A stretch of 64,000 nucleotides of DNA from Mycolicibacterium sp. 018/SC-01/001. Its GTDB lineage: Bacteria; Actinomycetota; Actinomycetes; Mycobacteriales; Mycobacteriaceae. Location of the stretch: NCBI RefSeq assembly GCF_007096635.1, contig NZ_VKAA01000015.1:62001-126000 (forward strand), read 5' to 3'. The notes beneath the pieces are model-generated. The model was given only the letters and a program-made list of their open reading frames with translations, did not search any database and was not told where the DNA came from. The position numbers were made by a program, and so were the translations under genes. Positions 7,949-16,437 of this stretch are shown in pieces; within the stretch, counting starts at the first letter, position 1, and every line of letters starts with the position of its first letter.

Positions 7949-8746
7949 ATGACACCCGATGAGAAGAGTTGGATCGCCGAACTGCTCGACTTCACCTACC
8001 GCGACGGGGACGTGTTCGTCGTCGCGGCGCCGCCGGAAGGACCGAACCCCCGGCTGTTCGGCGGCATGATCGCCGCCCAGGCGCTCGCCGCTGCCGGCGC
8101 CACCGTGGCGCCCGACAAGCTGCCGCAGTCGTTGCATCTCTACTTCGTGCGCGGTGGTCGCTACGGCGAGCCGGTCGAGTTCAGTGTCGAGCGCACCCGC
8201 GACGGACGGTCCTTCGACACCCGCCGCGTCACGGCCGTGCAGCGGGGTGCGGTGATCCTCGAGATGATCGCCTCGTTCCACGTCGCCGAACCGGGGGCCG
8301 ATGAACAGCCCGCCGCGCCGCCGTCGCTGGCCCTCGCCGAAGCCCGACCGAAGGTGCTGGGCCTCGAGTTCGTCGACCGGTTCGACATCCGCACAGCGCC
8401 GGCTGACGACACCCCGTTCCCGTTGCCGCCGTTGTGGATTCGTACGCACGATCAGATCGAGGACGATCCGCTGGTGCGTGCGTGCATGCTGACCTTCCTC
8501 TCGGACTTCGGCCCGGTCCCCGCAGCACGCCCGTCCGGGGTCACGCTCGCGCACGGCACCAGCTATGCCGCCAGCCTGGATCATTCGGTGTGGTTCCACC
8601 GGCCCTTCGTCCCGCATGACTGGCATCTCTACGACGTGGTCCAGCGCAACCACAGCGACTCGCGCGGGCTCGTGATGGGCTCGCTCTACGACCGCGACGG
8701 GGCACTTATCGCATCGACCACGCAGGAGGCGCTGTGGCGTCCCTGA
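7949..8746 (+). CDS. Acyl-CoA thioesterase (double hot-dog, TesB-like)
   Basis: Hydrolyses acyl-CoA to free fatty acid and CoA. The 265-residue protein has two hot-dog halves: the first contains LFGGMIAAQALAAAG and the conserved SLHLYFVRGG, the second SLDHSVWFHRPF and SLYDRDGALIASTTQEAL. Length and motifs fit the TesB/thioesterase II family. It is divergent from the WS/DGAT gene and followed 45 bp later by an oxidoreductase, a context of acyl-chain handling. Chain-length preference is unknown. Confidence 0.88.
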   Translation: MTPDEKSWIAELLDFTYRDGDVFVVAAPPEGPNPRLFGGMIAAQALAAAGATVAPDKLPQSLHLYFVRGGRYGEPVEFSVERTRDGRSFDTRRVTAVQRGAVILEMIASFHVAEPGADEQPAAPPSLALAEARPKVLGLEFVDRFDIRTAPADDTPFPLPPLWIRTHDQIEDDPLVRACMLTFLSDFGPVPAARPSGVTLAHGTSYAASLDHSVWFHRPFVPHDWHLYDVVQRNHSDSRGLVMGSLYDRDGALIASTTQEALWRP

Positions 8747-8778
8747 CGTATCCGCATCCGGCGCGGCTCCTGCTTCGG

Positions 8779-8784
8779 TAGGTT
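8779..8784 (+). promoter_or_regulatory. -10 element for a leaderless oxidoreductase transcript
   Basis: TAGGTT ends 7 nt before the GTG at 8792 and there is no ribosome binding site, so the next gene can be transcribed separately from the thioesterase gene. Confidence 0.5.
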
Positions 8785-8791
8785 CACCGTC

Positions 8792-9805
8792 GTGCCCACG
8801 CTGACGAACCGCCAGATCGTGCTGCGCCGCAGGCCCCGGGGGCTCGTCGCCCCCGAGGACACGGAGCTCGTCGAGACCCCCGCGCCCACCCCCGCCGACG
8901 GGGAGGCGCTGGTGCGCACCACCTACGTCGGCATCGACGCCGCGGCCCGCACCTGGCTCGACGATCAGCCGAGCTACCTGCCGCCGGTGGGGATCGGCGA
9001 GGTGATCCGCGCCGCAGGAATCGGCGTGATCGTCGAATCCCGTTGTCCGGCATACACAGTCGGCGACGTCGTGACCACCTTGACCGGGTTCTCCGAATAC
9101 ACGATCGTGCGCGACGACCTGTTCACCACCCCGGTGCCCGGCCCCGGCGATCAGGTCGACCAGCGGGCGGTGATGTCGCTCTACGGGCCCACGGGGGCGA
9201 CCGCCTACTTCGGGATGACCGGCATCGGCAAGCCCGCACCCGGTGAGACCGTCGTGGTGTCGGCCGCCGGGGGTGCGACGGGTTCGGTGGCCGGTCAGAT
9301 CGCGCGCATCGCCGGGGCCCGGGTGGTGGGTATCGCCGGCGGGGCCGAGAAGTGCCGGGCCGTCGTCGAGGACTTCGGCTTCGACGCGTGCATCGACTAC
9401 CGCGGCGACGATCTGGCGGCCGCGTTGAAGCAGCACTGCCCCCGCGGCGTCGACGTGTACTTCGACAACGTCGGCGGCCCGATCCTCGACGCGGTGCTCG
9501 GGCGGCTGGCGCACAAGGCTCGCGTCGTCCTGTGCGGGGTCATCTCCAGCTACCTCACCGGCGAGCATCCCGGCCCGGCGAACTACGTGAACCTGCTCGC
9601 CAGAACGGCGCTGATGCAAGGCTTCAACGCGCTCGACGAGTGGGGCCGGTTCGACGAGGCGTTCGCCGCGCTGCGGCAGTGGGACGCCGAGGGTCTGCTG
9701 GTACACCGCGAACACGTCTACGAGGGCATCGAGTCGTGCGTAGACGCGCTGAACGGGCTGTTCACGGGCGCCAACATCGGCAAGACCCTGGTCCGGCTCG
9801 GCTGA
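8792..9805 (+). CDS. NADPH-dependent medium-chain oxidoreductase, CurA/prostaglandin reductase type
   Basis: Zinc-independent MDR of 337 residues that reduces activated double bonds (2-alkenals, enones). It begins NRQIVLRRRPRGLVAPED, the usual start of the CurA/PTGR group. It has the nucleotide-binding segment VVSAAGGATGSVAGQIARIAG (about 152-172) and VDVYFDNVGGPILDAVL, the family signature. No zinc-binding cysteines are seen. Start is GTG. It ends 2 bp from the convergent rlmN gene. The natural substrate is not predictable. Confidence 0.88.
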   Translation: MPTLTNRQIVLRRRPRGLVAPEDTELVETPAPTPADGEALVRTTYVGIDAAARTWLDDQPSYLPPVGIGEVIRAAGIGVIVESRCPAYTVGDVVTTLTGFSEYTIVRDDLFTTPVPGPGDQVDQRAVMSLYGPTGATAYFGMTGIGKPAPGETVVVSAAGGATGSVAGQIARIAGARVVGIAGGAEKCRAVVEDFGFDACIDYRGDDLAAALKQHCPRGVDVYFDNVGGPILDAVLGRLAHKARVVLCGVISSYLTGEHPGPANYVNLLARTALMQGFNALDEWGRFDEAFAALRQWDAEGLLVHREHVYEGIESCVDALNGLFTGANIGKTLVRLG

Positions 9806-9807
9806 CG

Positions 9808-10917
9808 TCAGCCCTGTGCCGCCAATTGGCCGCACGCCGCGGCGATCTCGCGGCCGCGCGTGTCGCGCACCGTGCACGAGACGCCACGCTCGCGCACGCG
9901 GCGCACGAACTCCCGCTCGGCAGGTTTGGGACTGGCGTCCCACTCGCTGCCCGGGGTCGGGTTCAACGGGATCACGTTGACGTGCGCCAGCGGGCCCAGC
10001 GCGCCGTGCAACTTCTTCCCGAGAAGATCCGCGCGCCACGGCTGGTCGTTGACGTCGCGGATGAGCGCGTACTCGATCGACACCCGGCGTCCGGTCGCGT
10101 CGGCGTAGTACCGCGCCGCGTCGAGCGCCTCACCGACCTTCCAGCGGTTGTTCACCGGCACCAGGGTGTCGCGCAGCTCATCGTCCGGGGCGTGCAGCGA
10201 CAGCGCGAGCGTCACGTTGAGTTTCTCGTCGGCGAGCTTGCGGATGGCCGGTGCCAGTCCGACGGTCGACACCGTCACCGACCGCGCGGAGATGCCGAAG
10301 CCCTGCGGCGGGGGTGCGGTGATCCGCCGGACCGCGGCGACGACGCGGTTGTAGTTGGCCAGCGGCTCCCCCATGCCCATGAACACGATGTTGGACAGCC
10401 TTGAGCCGTCCCGTTCCCTCAGTTCGGCGGCCGCCGACCGCACCTGCTCGAGGATCTCGGCGGTCGACAGGTTCCGCTTGAGGCCACCCTGGCCGGTGGC
10501 ACAGAACGGGCACGCCATACCGCAGCCGGCTTGGGAGGAGATGCACACGGTGTTGCGGTCGGGGTAGCGCATCAGCACCGACTCGAACGTCGTCTGATCC
10601 ACCGCCCGCCACAGCACCTTGCGGGTCTCCCCCGCATCGCATTCGATCTCCCGGGCCGCGGCGAACAGCGTCGGGAAGAGCGCCTCGCCCACCTTCTCGC
10701 GCACCGCAGCCGGCAGGTCGGTCATCTGCGTCGGATCGGCGATCAACCGTCCGTAGTACTGGTTGGCCAACTGCTTGCCGCGAAACCCCGGCAGCCCCAG
10801 CTCGGCGACCGCGGCAGCCCGGCCGTCGTCGTCGAGATCGGCGAAGTGCCGCGGCGGCATCGCGCGGCGCGGGGCATCGAACACGAGGGGCAGCGGAGCC
10901 CCGGCAGAACCAGACAT
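9808..10917 (-). CDS. rlmN: Dual-specificity rRNA/tRNA adenine C2-methyltransferase
   Basis: Radical-SAM enzyme that methylates C2 of A2503 in 23S rRNA and A37 in some tRNAs. The cluster motif CxxxCxxC is C132, C136, C139 (CGMACPFC). The C-terminal part has LALSLHAP and RVSIEYALI blocks, and the second conserved cysteine of the mechanism lies near the C-terminus (CTVRDTRG). The 369-residue length is typical. It corresponds to Rv2880c and is the last gene of the pyrH-frr-cdsA-rlmN run, 16 bp after cdsA. Confidence 0.95.
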   Translation of the reverse strand: MSGSAGAPLPLVFDAPRRAMPPRHFADLDDDGRAAAVAELGLPGFRGKQLANQYYGRLIADPTQMTDLPAAVREKVGEALFPTLFAAAREIECDAGETRKVLWRAVDQTTFESVLMRYPDRNTVCISSQAGCGMACPFCATGQGGLKRNLSTAEILEQVRSAAAELRERDGSRLSNIVFMGMGEPLANYNRVVAAVRRITAPPPQGFGISARSVTVSTVGLAPAIRKLADEKLNVTLALSLHAPDDELRDTLVPVNNRWKVGEALDAARYYADATGRRVSIEYALIRDVNDQPWRADLLGKKLHGALGPLAHVNVIPLNPTPGSEWDASPKPAEREFVRRVRERGVSCTVRDTRGREIAAACGQLAAQG

Positions 10918-10933
10918 GAGTACCGCCAGTATC

Positions 10934-11815
10934 TCAGGCCAACAGGGTCAGGACGATCCATCCGGCCACCGCCGCGGGCAGCATCGCGTCGATGCGGTCC
11001 ATCAGACCGCCGTGGCCGGGCAGCAGCGTGCCCATGTCCTTGATGCCCAGATCACGCTTTATCTGCGATTCCACCAGGTCACCGAGGACTCCCGTGACCA
11101 CCAGCATCAGGCCCAGCGGCACGCCCACCCACGCGGGCTTGTCGAGCAGGAACGTGACCGACAACACCGCGGCGGTCGTGCCGAACACCAGCGAACCGCC
11201 CAGACCCTCCCATGATTTCTTCGGGCTGATCGCCGGCGCCATCAGGTGCTTGCCGAACAGGACTCCCGCGACGTAGCCGCCGATGTCGGCGAACACCACG
11301 GTCGCGATGACCGTGAAGACCCGAACCCCGCCGTGGTCGGCGAAGATGAGCAGCGCGGTGAACGCGGCGAACATGGGCACCCACGTGGCCAGCAGCACGG
11401 TCGCCGCCATGTCGCGCAGATAGTTGACCGGGTGGCTGTTCAGTCCCTGCGCGAGCAGGCGCCACACCATGGCGACGACGACCGTCCCGGCGTAGCCGCC
11501 GAGCAGCCCTGCCATGCCGAACGGCCACGTCAGCCAGATCATCGCCTGACCACCGACCAGCAGCGGCACGACGGGCAGGACGTATCCGTGCTCCCGTAAC
11601 CGACGGATCACCTCGTGGGTCGCGATCGCGATCGCCGTCGCCAGCAACGGCAGCCACCAGATCGGCGCGAACAGCAGCGTGCCGATCGCCATCGCCCCGA
11701 GCACGACGCCGACCGCGATCGCTGCAGGCAGGTTGCGCCCGGCGCGCGACTTCTTCTCCGTCGGCGGTGGATCGGCCGGCTTGTCTGCCACGTGAGTCGG
11801 TTGCTGATCGGTCAC
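10934..11815 (-). CDS. cdsA: Phosphatidate cytidylyltransferase
   Basis: Makes CDP-diacylglycerol from phosphatidate and CTP in the inner membrane, feeding cardiolipin, phosphatidylinositol and phosphatidylethanolamine synthesis. A hydrophilic N-terminus of about 30 residues precedes roughly seven to eight membrane helices. The C-terminal CDP-alcohol signature is present, with GVLGDLVESQIKRDLGIKDMG and LPGHGGLMDRIDAMLPA. The stop lies 16 bp from rlmN, and the start is 1 bp after the frr stop. Confidence 0.94.
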   Translation of the reverse strand: MTDQQPTHVADKPADPPPTEKKSRAGRNLPAAIAVGVVLGAMAIGTLLFAPIWWLPLLATAIAIATHEVIRRLREHGYVLPVVPLLVGGQAMIWLTWPFGMAGLLGGYAGTVVVAMVWRLLAQGLNSHPVNYLRDMAATVLLATWVPMFAAFTALLIFADHGGVRVFTVIATVVFADIGGYVAGVLFGKHLMAPAISPKKSWEGLGGSLVFGTTAAVLSVTFLLDKPAWVGVPLGLMLVVTGVLGDLVESQIKRDLGIKDMGTLLPGHGGLMDRIDAMLPAAVAGWIVLTLLA

Positions 11816-11816
11816 C

Positions 11817-12374
11817 TCAGACCTCCAGCAGCTCGCCTTCTTTGTGTTTGACCAATTCGTCGATCTGGCTCGTGTACTGGGCGGTGGTCTTGTCCAGATC
11901 CTTCTCCGCGCGGGTGACCTCGTCCTCGCCGGCGTCGCCGTCCTTCTTGATGCGGCTGAGCTCCTCCATCGCCCTGCGACGGACGTTGCGCACCGAGACC
12001 TTGGCGTCCTCGCCCTTGGCCTTGGCCTGCTTCACCAGGTCGCGACGCCGCTCTTCGGTCAGCTGAGGGATCGAGACGCGGATGACGTTGCCGTCGTTGG
12101 ACGGGTTGACCCCCAGGTCGGAGTTGCGGATCGCGTCCTCGATGTTGCGCAGCTGGTTGGCTTCGTAGGGCTTGATCACGACCAGCCGGGGCTCGGGGAC
12201 GTTGATGCTCGAGAGCTGCGTGATCGGGGTGGCGGCGCCGTAGTAGTCGATGCTGATCCGGTTGAACATGCCGGGATTGGCCCGTCCGGTGCGGATGCCC
12301 GCCAGGTCGTCGCGGGCCACCGACACGGCCTTCTCCATCTTCTCCTCGGCATCGAAGAGCGTCTCGTCGATCAC
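11817..12374 (-). CDS. frr: Ribosome recycling factor
   Basis: Splits post-termination ribosomes together with EF-G. The 185-residue protein has the full RRF fold: VARDDLAGIRTGRANPGMFN in the long helical bundle, the VPEPRLVVIKPYE strand region, then RDLVKQAKAKGEDAKVSVRN and a long C-terminal helix. Length matches the family exactly. It sits 43 bp downstream of pyrH and 1 bp upstream of cdsA, in the conserved actinobacterial operon. Confidence 0.97.
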   Translation of the reverse strand: MIDETLFDAEEKMEKAVSVARDDLAGIRTGRANPGMFNRISIDYYGAATPITQLSSINVPEPRLVVIKPYEANQLRNIEDAIRNSDLGVNPSNDGNVIRVSIPQLTEERRRDLVKQAKAKGEDAKVSVRNVRRRAMEELSRIKKDGDAGEDEVTRAEKDLDKTTAQYTSQIDELVKHKEGELLEV

Positions 12375-12417
12375 CTGAATCTTCTCCCGTCGCGTCGCTC
12401 GCCGATCTCATCACCGA

Positions 12418-13164
12418 TCACGAGGTGGTGACCAGTGTTCCGATCTTCTCACCTGCCACGGCACGGGCGATATTGCCGTCGGTGAGCAGGTTGAACACGA
12501 GGATCGGCATGCGGTTGTCCATGCACAGGCTGAACGCGGTCGCATCGGCGACCGCCAAGCCGCGGTCGAGAACCTCGCGGTGGGTGATCGCGGTCAGCAA
12601 CGTGGCATCGGGATCGGTGCGCGGGTCCGCAGTGAACACCCCGTCGACGGCCTTGGCCATCAGGACCACCTCGGCCCTGATCTCCAGGGCCCGCTGCGCC
12701 GCGGTGGTGTCGGTGGAGAAGTAGGGCAGCCCCATACCGGCGCCGAAGATCACCACACGGCCCTTCTCCAGGTGCCGCTGCGCGCGCAGCGGGATGTAGG
12801 GCTCGGCGACCTGCCCCATCGTGATCGCGGTCTGCACGCGCGTCGCTATGCCTTCCTTCTCGAGGAAGTCCTGCAGCGCAAGGCTGTTCATGACGGTACC
12901 GAGCATGCCCATGTAGTCGGAGCGGGTGCGCTCCATGCCGCGCTGCTGTAGCTGGGCGCCGCGGAAGAAGTTGCCGCCGCCGATCACAACCGCCACCTGG
13001 ACGCCGCTGCGCACGACCTCGGCGATCTGGCGGGCGACCAGTGCGACGACGTCCGGGTCGAGTCCGACCTGGCCCCCACCGAACATCTCACCGCCGAGCT
13101 TGAGCAGCACCCGGCTGTAGGCCGGTCGATACACCGATGTCCCGTTGGCTTGACCGTCCGCCAT
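12418..13164 (-). CDS. pyrH: Uridylate kinase
   Basis: Phosphorylates UMP to UDP, the entry to pyrimidine triphosphates. The amino-acid-kinase fold is seen as RVLLKLGGEMFGG (residues 18-30), VVIGGGNFFRG (about 60-70), the UMP contact region MGMLGTVMNSLALQD, and the nucleotide segment AKAVDGVFTADPRTDP. At 248 residues with a 15-residue polar N-terminal extension it is a normal mycobacterial PyrH (Rv2883c). First gene of the pyrH-frr-cdsA-rlmN group. Confidence 0.97.
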   Translation of the reverse strand: MADGQANGTSVYRPAYSRVLLKLGGEMFGGGQVGLDPDVVALVARQIAEVVRSGVQVAVVIGGGNFFRGAQLQQRGMERTRSDYMGMLGTVMNSLALQDFLEKEGIATRVQTAITMGQVAEPYIPLRAQRHLEKGRVVIFGAGMGLPYFSTDTTAAQRALEIRAEVVLMAKAVDGVFTADPRTDPDATLLTAITHREVLDRGLAVADATAFSLCMDNRMPILVFNLLTDGNIARAVAGEKIGTLVTTS

Positions 13165-13270
13165 CCGACTCCTTCTCGCTCGCGCTTGGCCGCCCCGAGA
13201 GTGCCGCAGACGGCTACCCCATCCTGCCTCATCGCAGGCCGCGCGCCGCGTTCAGGGGCGCCCGGGTGTG

Positions 13271-13957
13271 TCAGCCGGCGTGCGCGGTGAGCAGCCAGGC
13301 GCCCACCGATTTGCGGCCGGACGGCTCGTCGCGGATGTCGGCGCCACCGAACGTGGCGAACTGCGCGGCGAAGGCCTGCGGCACATTGGCGTGGATGCGC
13401 GCGGGGCGGATGTCGTCGATCGTCCAGTAGCGGCCGACGACCTCGCGCAACTCCGGTTCGGTGACGGCATTGACCGGACCGCCCTCGGGCATGGCGGCAC
13501 GGTCGAAGACGAGCACGATGTAGGTGGCGCCGGGGGCCGCGGCACGCACGATCGACTGCTGGTAGCCCTCGCGGAGCTCGACCGGCATGGAGTGGAACAG
13601 GGTCGAGTCGATGATCGTGCCGAAGCGTCCGTCGTAACCGCCGAACGCGCTGATGTCGGCGACCTCGAACGTCGCCGTGCGCAACCCGCGGCGGGCCGCC
13701 TCGGCGCGCGCCAACTCGATGGCCGTCGGCGACTGGTCCAGGCCGACGGTCGTGAATCCTTGTTCGGCGAGGTACATCGACACGGCCGCCTCGCCGCAGC
13801 CGGCGTCGAGCACGTCACCGTGACAGAGTCCGGCGTCGATCAACTCCCGGATCTCGGGCTGCGGCTCGTCGATGCTCCACGGCGGCCGCGCACCCGCCAT
13901 CTCCTCGGCTTCGCCGCGGTAGGCGGCGTCGAACATGGCGTCACTGGAGTTCGTCAT
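13271..13957 (-). CDS. Class I SAM-dependent methyltransferase, Rv0560c-like
   Basis: SAM methyltransferase of 228 residues with motif I GDVLDAGCGEAAVSMYL, VGLDQSPTAIELAR, and the acidic VADIS and DSTLFHSM segments. From memory it is very close to M. tuberculosis Rv0560c, an inducible methyltransferase that N-methylates and inactivates some antimycobacterial compounds. I prefer ATG 13957, which has AAGGA just upstream, over ATG 14005, which would put the N-terminus on top of the palindrome and the first codons of the divergent marR. TTGACG at 13988-13993 and TACCAA at 13965-13970, 17 bp apart, form a possible promoter. Confidence 0.85.
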   Translation of the reverse strand: MTNSSDAMFDAAYRGEAEEMAGARPPWSIDEPQPEIRELIDAGLCHGDVLDAGCGEAAVSMYLAEQGFTTVGLDQSPTAIELARAEAARRGLRTATFEVADISAFGGYDGRFGTIIDSTLFHSMPVELREGYQQSIVRAAAPGATYIVLVFDRAAMPEGGPVNAVTEPELREVVGRYWTIDDIRPARIHANVPQAFAAQFATFGGADIRDEPSGRKSVGAWLLTAHAG

Positions 13958-13968
13958 GCCATCCTTGG

Positions 13969-13985
13969 TATCAACGAGATTGATA
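13969..13985. promoter_or_regulatory. Palindromic MarR operator between methyltransferase and marR
   Basis: TATCAA, five bases (CGAGA), then TTGATA: a perfect 6+6 inverted repeat, loosely extended by TTG/CAA on the outside. It lies between the proposed -35 and -10 of the methyltransferase promoter and 9 bp before the marR start. That position fits a repressor controlling both genes. Confidence 0.7.
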
Positions 13986-13994
13986 TACGTCAAG

Positions 13995-14420
13995 ATGGTT
14001 GACATGGGCGCGCGCGACGGGACACCGCTGGGCTATCTGCTGCACCGACTGGCCTCCGCGTTGCGCGCCGACGTGGCCACCACGGTGCTCGAACCTCTGG
14101 ATCTGAGCTTCCCGCAGTACATCTGCATGCGGTTGCTGTCACATCGGCCGGGGCAATCCAACGCCGAACTCGCGCGCGACGTGATGGTCTCGCCCCAGGC
14201 GATGAACATCGTCGTGCGCAGCCTTCAGGAGCGCGGCCTGGTCTCGCGACCCACCGCGGTCCCGTCGGGACGATCCTTGCCCGCGGAACTGACGCGCGAG
14301 GGGCGCGCCCTGCTCGCACGCACCGACGACGGAATCCGGGACGCCGAGCAACGGGTTCTCGGTGGCCTGTCCGAGCGGGATCAGCGCGAACTGCGGCGCA
14401 TCCTGACCGCGTTGGGCTGA
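13995..14420 (+). CDS. MarR-family transcriptional regulator, Rv2887-like
   Basis: A 141-residue winged-helix repressor. The N-terminal dimer helix contains GTPLGYLLHRLASALRADV. The HTH is at about 52-85 (NAELARDVMVSPQAMNIVV). The wing includes PTAVPSGRSLPAELTREG, and the C-terminal helix GLSERDQRELRRILTAL. It occupies the position of M. tuberculosis Rv2887, known to repress the methyltransferase gene Rv0560c. Here the Rv0560c-like gene is directly divergent, with a palindrome between. Start ATG 13995 or the in-frame ATG 14004; TATACG at 13984-13989 suggests a leaderless message from 13995. Confidence 0.86.
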   Translation: MVDMGARDGTPLGYLLHRLASALRADVATTVLEPLDLSFPQYICMRLLSHRPGQSNAELARDVMVSPQAMNIVVRSLQERGLVSRPTAVPSGRSLPAELTREGRALLARTDDGIRDAEQRVLGGLSERDQRELRRILTALG

Positions 14421-14424
14421 CCCC

Positions 14425-16437
14425 TCAGGACTCCATCGCGCGCTCTGCCACGGGCAGCCCGCTGTGGTTCATGTGGCAGGCCTTGGGTGGCGACGGCGGC
14501 AGATCGAGGGCCGGGTTGCCGTCGAAGAACCCGATCGGCTTGAGGTGAAAGCCCGCGTACGCGCACGGCATCACCGGCCAGTCCTCCGGCCGCACCACGT
14601 GATGCGCGCCGAGGGTGTACCAGAGCACCACGTCGGTGTTCTCCAGCGGCGCATCGTCGGCGATGAATGCCGGGAGGCCCTGCATGTCGGCGGACTGGTA
14701 CATGTAGTCGCCCGCGGCGAACATCTCCTTCGGGTCATACCGGGTGACCCACAGGTTGTGCTGCACGAATCGCGCACGGTCATAGATGTAGGAACCCTCC
14801 TGCACCATCACCGGGACGATGTCCTTGGGCACCAGCTTGTAGGCGACCGGCGCACCGAGTTCGTTGACCTTGTCGGGGTTGGTGACCTTCCAGTACCTTC
14901 CCGTCGACCAGTTCCAGTCCCGCGCACCGTCGGCTTCCGAGGCCACCAACGTGTCCTGCACGATCCAGGCGTTGTGGTGCGGGTTGAGTTCCGGGTCCGG
15001 CTCGGGGATCGAATCCACCTCGTAGACACTGTTGTTGGCGCCGTCGACGCTCATGTCGAGGCGGAAGTTGAAGAAATGCTGATGGTTCGGGCCGTAGATG
15101 CCGGGTGCCACCATCTTGCCCCACCGCGGCGTCTCCCCGTCGGGGACCGCTCCGGTCGTCAGCACGCCGGAGAGCTTCACCTCGACCTCGATCGACGCGT
15201 CGTTGTAGAGGTACCAGAAGAAGCCGTACTCGTAGTTGCCGACGGTGCAGATCATCGAGATCACGAGCCGGCGGGATCGCCGGACCTCGACCTCCTCGGT
15301 ACGGAAGTCGGTGTGCTTCCAGGAGATCCCGTAATCCTCCTCGTGCATGCAGATCGCGTTCGGGATCGTGACGGCATTGCCGGCGGAATCGTTGACCGTG
15401 CCGTCGAAGTAGAAGATCTCCCCCAGGCAGTCGCATCCCAGCGTCAGCGGGTTGGCCGAAAAGCCCATCCCGACCTCACCCATGTCGAAGACGTTCTTGT
15501 TCCAGTGCGTCGGCGACGAATCACCATAGGGCACAACCATTTCCGACAGTGACGCGCGGTAGATGATCGGCCGTGTGACGCCGCGGTCGGTGTAGGTCAC
15601 CTCGTGCAGCGTGACACCCTCGCGTGGGTTGAAGCCGATACGCAGCGACCACTTCTGCCAGGTGACGTTCCAGCCGTCGACGGTGAAGCTCGGGCCGTCG
15701 GGCTGGGTGATCTCGATCGGCTTGACGTCATCTCGGAACTGCGTGAACGCCGGCCTGTTGTTCGGGTCGAACATGAACTGCTCGGAGTAGTTGCCCGCCG
15801 TCGGCGGCAGTGGCACCACGCCGTGGTCCTCGACGTCGAGCACCGTCATGGCGTCCAAGTCGAAGGTGACGATCAGGCCCTCGACCGGACGGGCGTACCC
15901 GTGCTCCGACGGCGCCGCACGCATGAACGTCAGCGGTCGGCAGATCAGCGCGGAGTTGTCGTAGTGGTCCTGCGCGCCGTAGTAGCCGGCAGGCCACGGG
16001 TCGATCATCGCGAGGCTGAAGTCCGTGACCCCCCGCTTGCGCATCGCCTCCTGCCATCGCGGATCCTCACGGACCTTTTCCTCGACGCCGGTCATGTGCT
16101 CGACGAGATAGGACGGGAAACGACCCGCCACCGGTGTCCAGGTCTCGATGAGGCGCGCGTCCAGGTTGACCACCGCCTCGTACACCATCTTGGCCGCAGC
16201 GTCGTACATCGTCACGAACGCACACCGGGCCACGTCGGCACCGGTAAAGGTCAGCGTCGCCGTCTTCGCCGGTTCCGCCAGGTAGATCATCACGAATTTC
16301 AGTGTCGGCGTGCCGTATTCGCTGGCACGCACGATCTCGGCGGCAGCCTCGATCTCGGCACCGGTGAGTGGATCGAGCGGATAACGGCCGACCGCGGCAC
16401 CGTCGTCGGCACGCACCCGGGTGTCCTCCATCGTCAT
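14425..16437 (-). CDS. Copper-containing primary amine oxidase
   Basis: Oxidises primary amines (for example tyramine or phenethylamine) to aldehyde, ammonia and hydrogen peroxide using copper and topaquinone. In the 670-residue protein the topaquinone precursor is Tyr402 in TVGNYEYGF and the base is Asp318 in VFDMGEVGMG. These are 84 residues apart, the same spacing as in the Arthrobacter enzyme. Copper ligands are His452 and His454 (NHQHFF) and His612/613 (GAHHVVRPEDW). The LGCDCLGEIFYFD block is also present. Its ATG overlaps the APC permease stop as TGATG, so the two are translationally coupled and imported amine is the likely substrate. Confidence 0.93.
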   Translation of the reverse strand: MTMEDTRVRADDGAAVGRYPLDPLTGAEIEAAAEIVRASEYGTPTLKFVMIYLAEPAKTATLTFTGADVARCAFVTMYDAAAKMVYEAVVNLDARLIETWTPVAGRFPSYLVEHMTGVEEKVREDPRWQEAMRKRGVTDFSLAMIDPWPAGYYGAQDHYDNSALICRPLTFMRAAPSEHGYARPVEGLIVTFDLDAMTVLDVEDHGVVPLPPTAGNYSEQFMFDPNNRPAFTQFRDDVKPIEITQPDGPSFTVDGWNVTWQKWSLRIGFNPREGVTLHEVTYTDRGVTRPIIYRASLSEMVVPYGDSSPTHWNKNVFDMGEVGMGFSANPLTLGCDCLGEIFYFDGTVNDSAGNAVTIPNAICMHEEDYGISWKHTDFRTEEVEVRRSRRLVISMICTVGNYEYGFFWYLYNDASIEVEVKLSGVLTTGAVPDGETPRWGKMVAPGIYGPNHQHFFNFRLDMSVDGANNSVYEVDSIPEPDPELNPHHNAWIVQDTLVASEADGARDWNWSTGRYWKVTNPDKVNELGAPVAYKLVPKDIVPVMVQEGSYIYDRARFVQHNLWVTRYDPKEMFAAGDYMYQSADMQGLPAFIADDAPLENTDVVLWYTLGAHHVVRPEDWPVMPCAYAGFHLKPIGFFDGNPALDLPPSPPKACHMNHSGLPVAERAMES

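Noticed and set aside
7856..10039. A 727-codon open frame on the minus strand
   Set aside because: Opposite the thioesterase and oxidoreductase genes, with low-complexity Arg/Gly/Asp composition and no family features.
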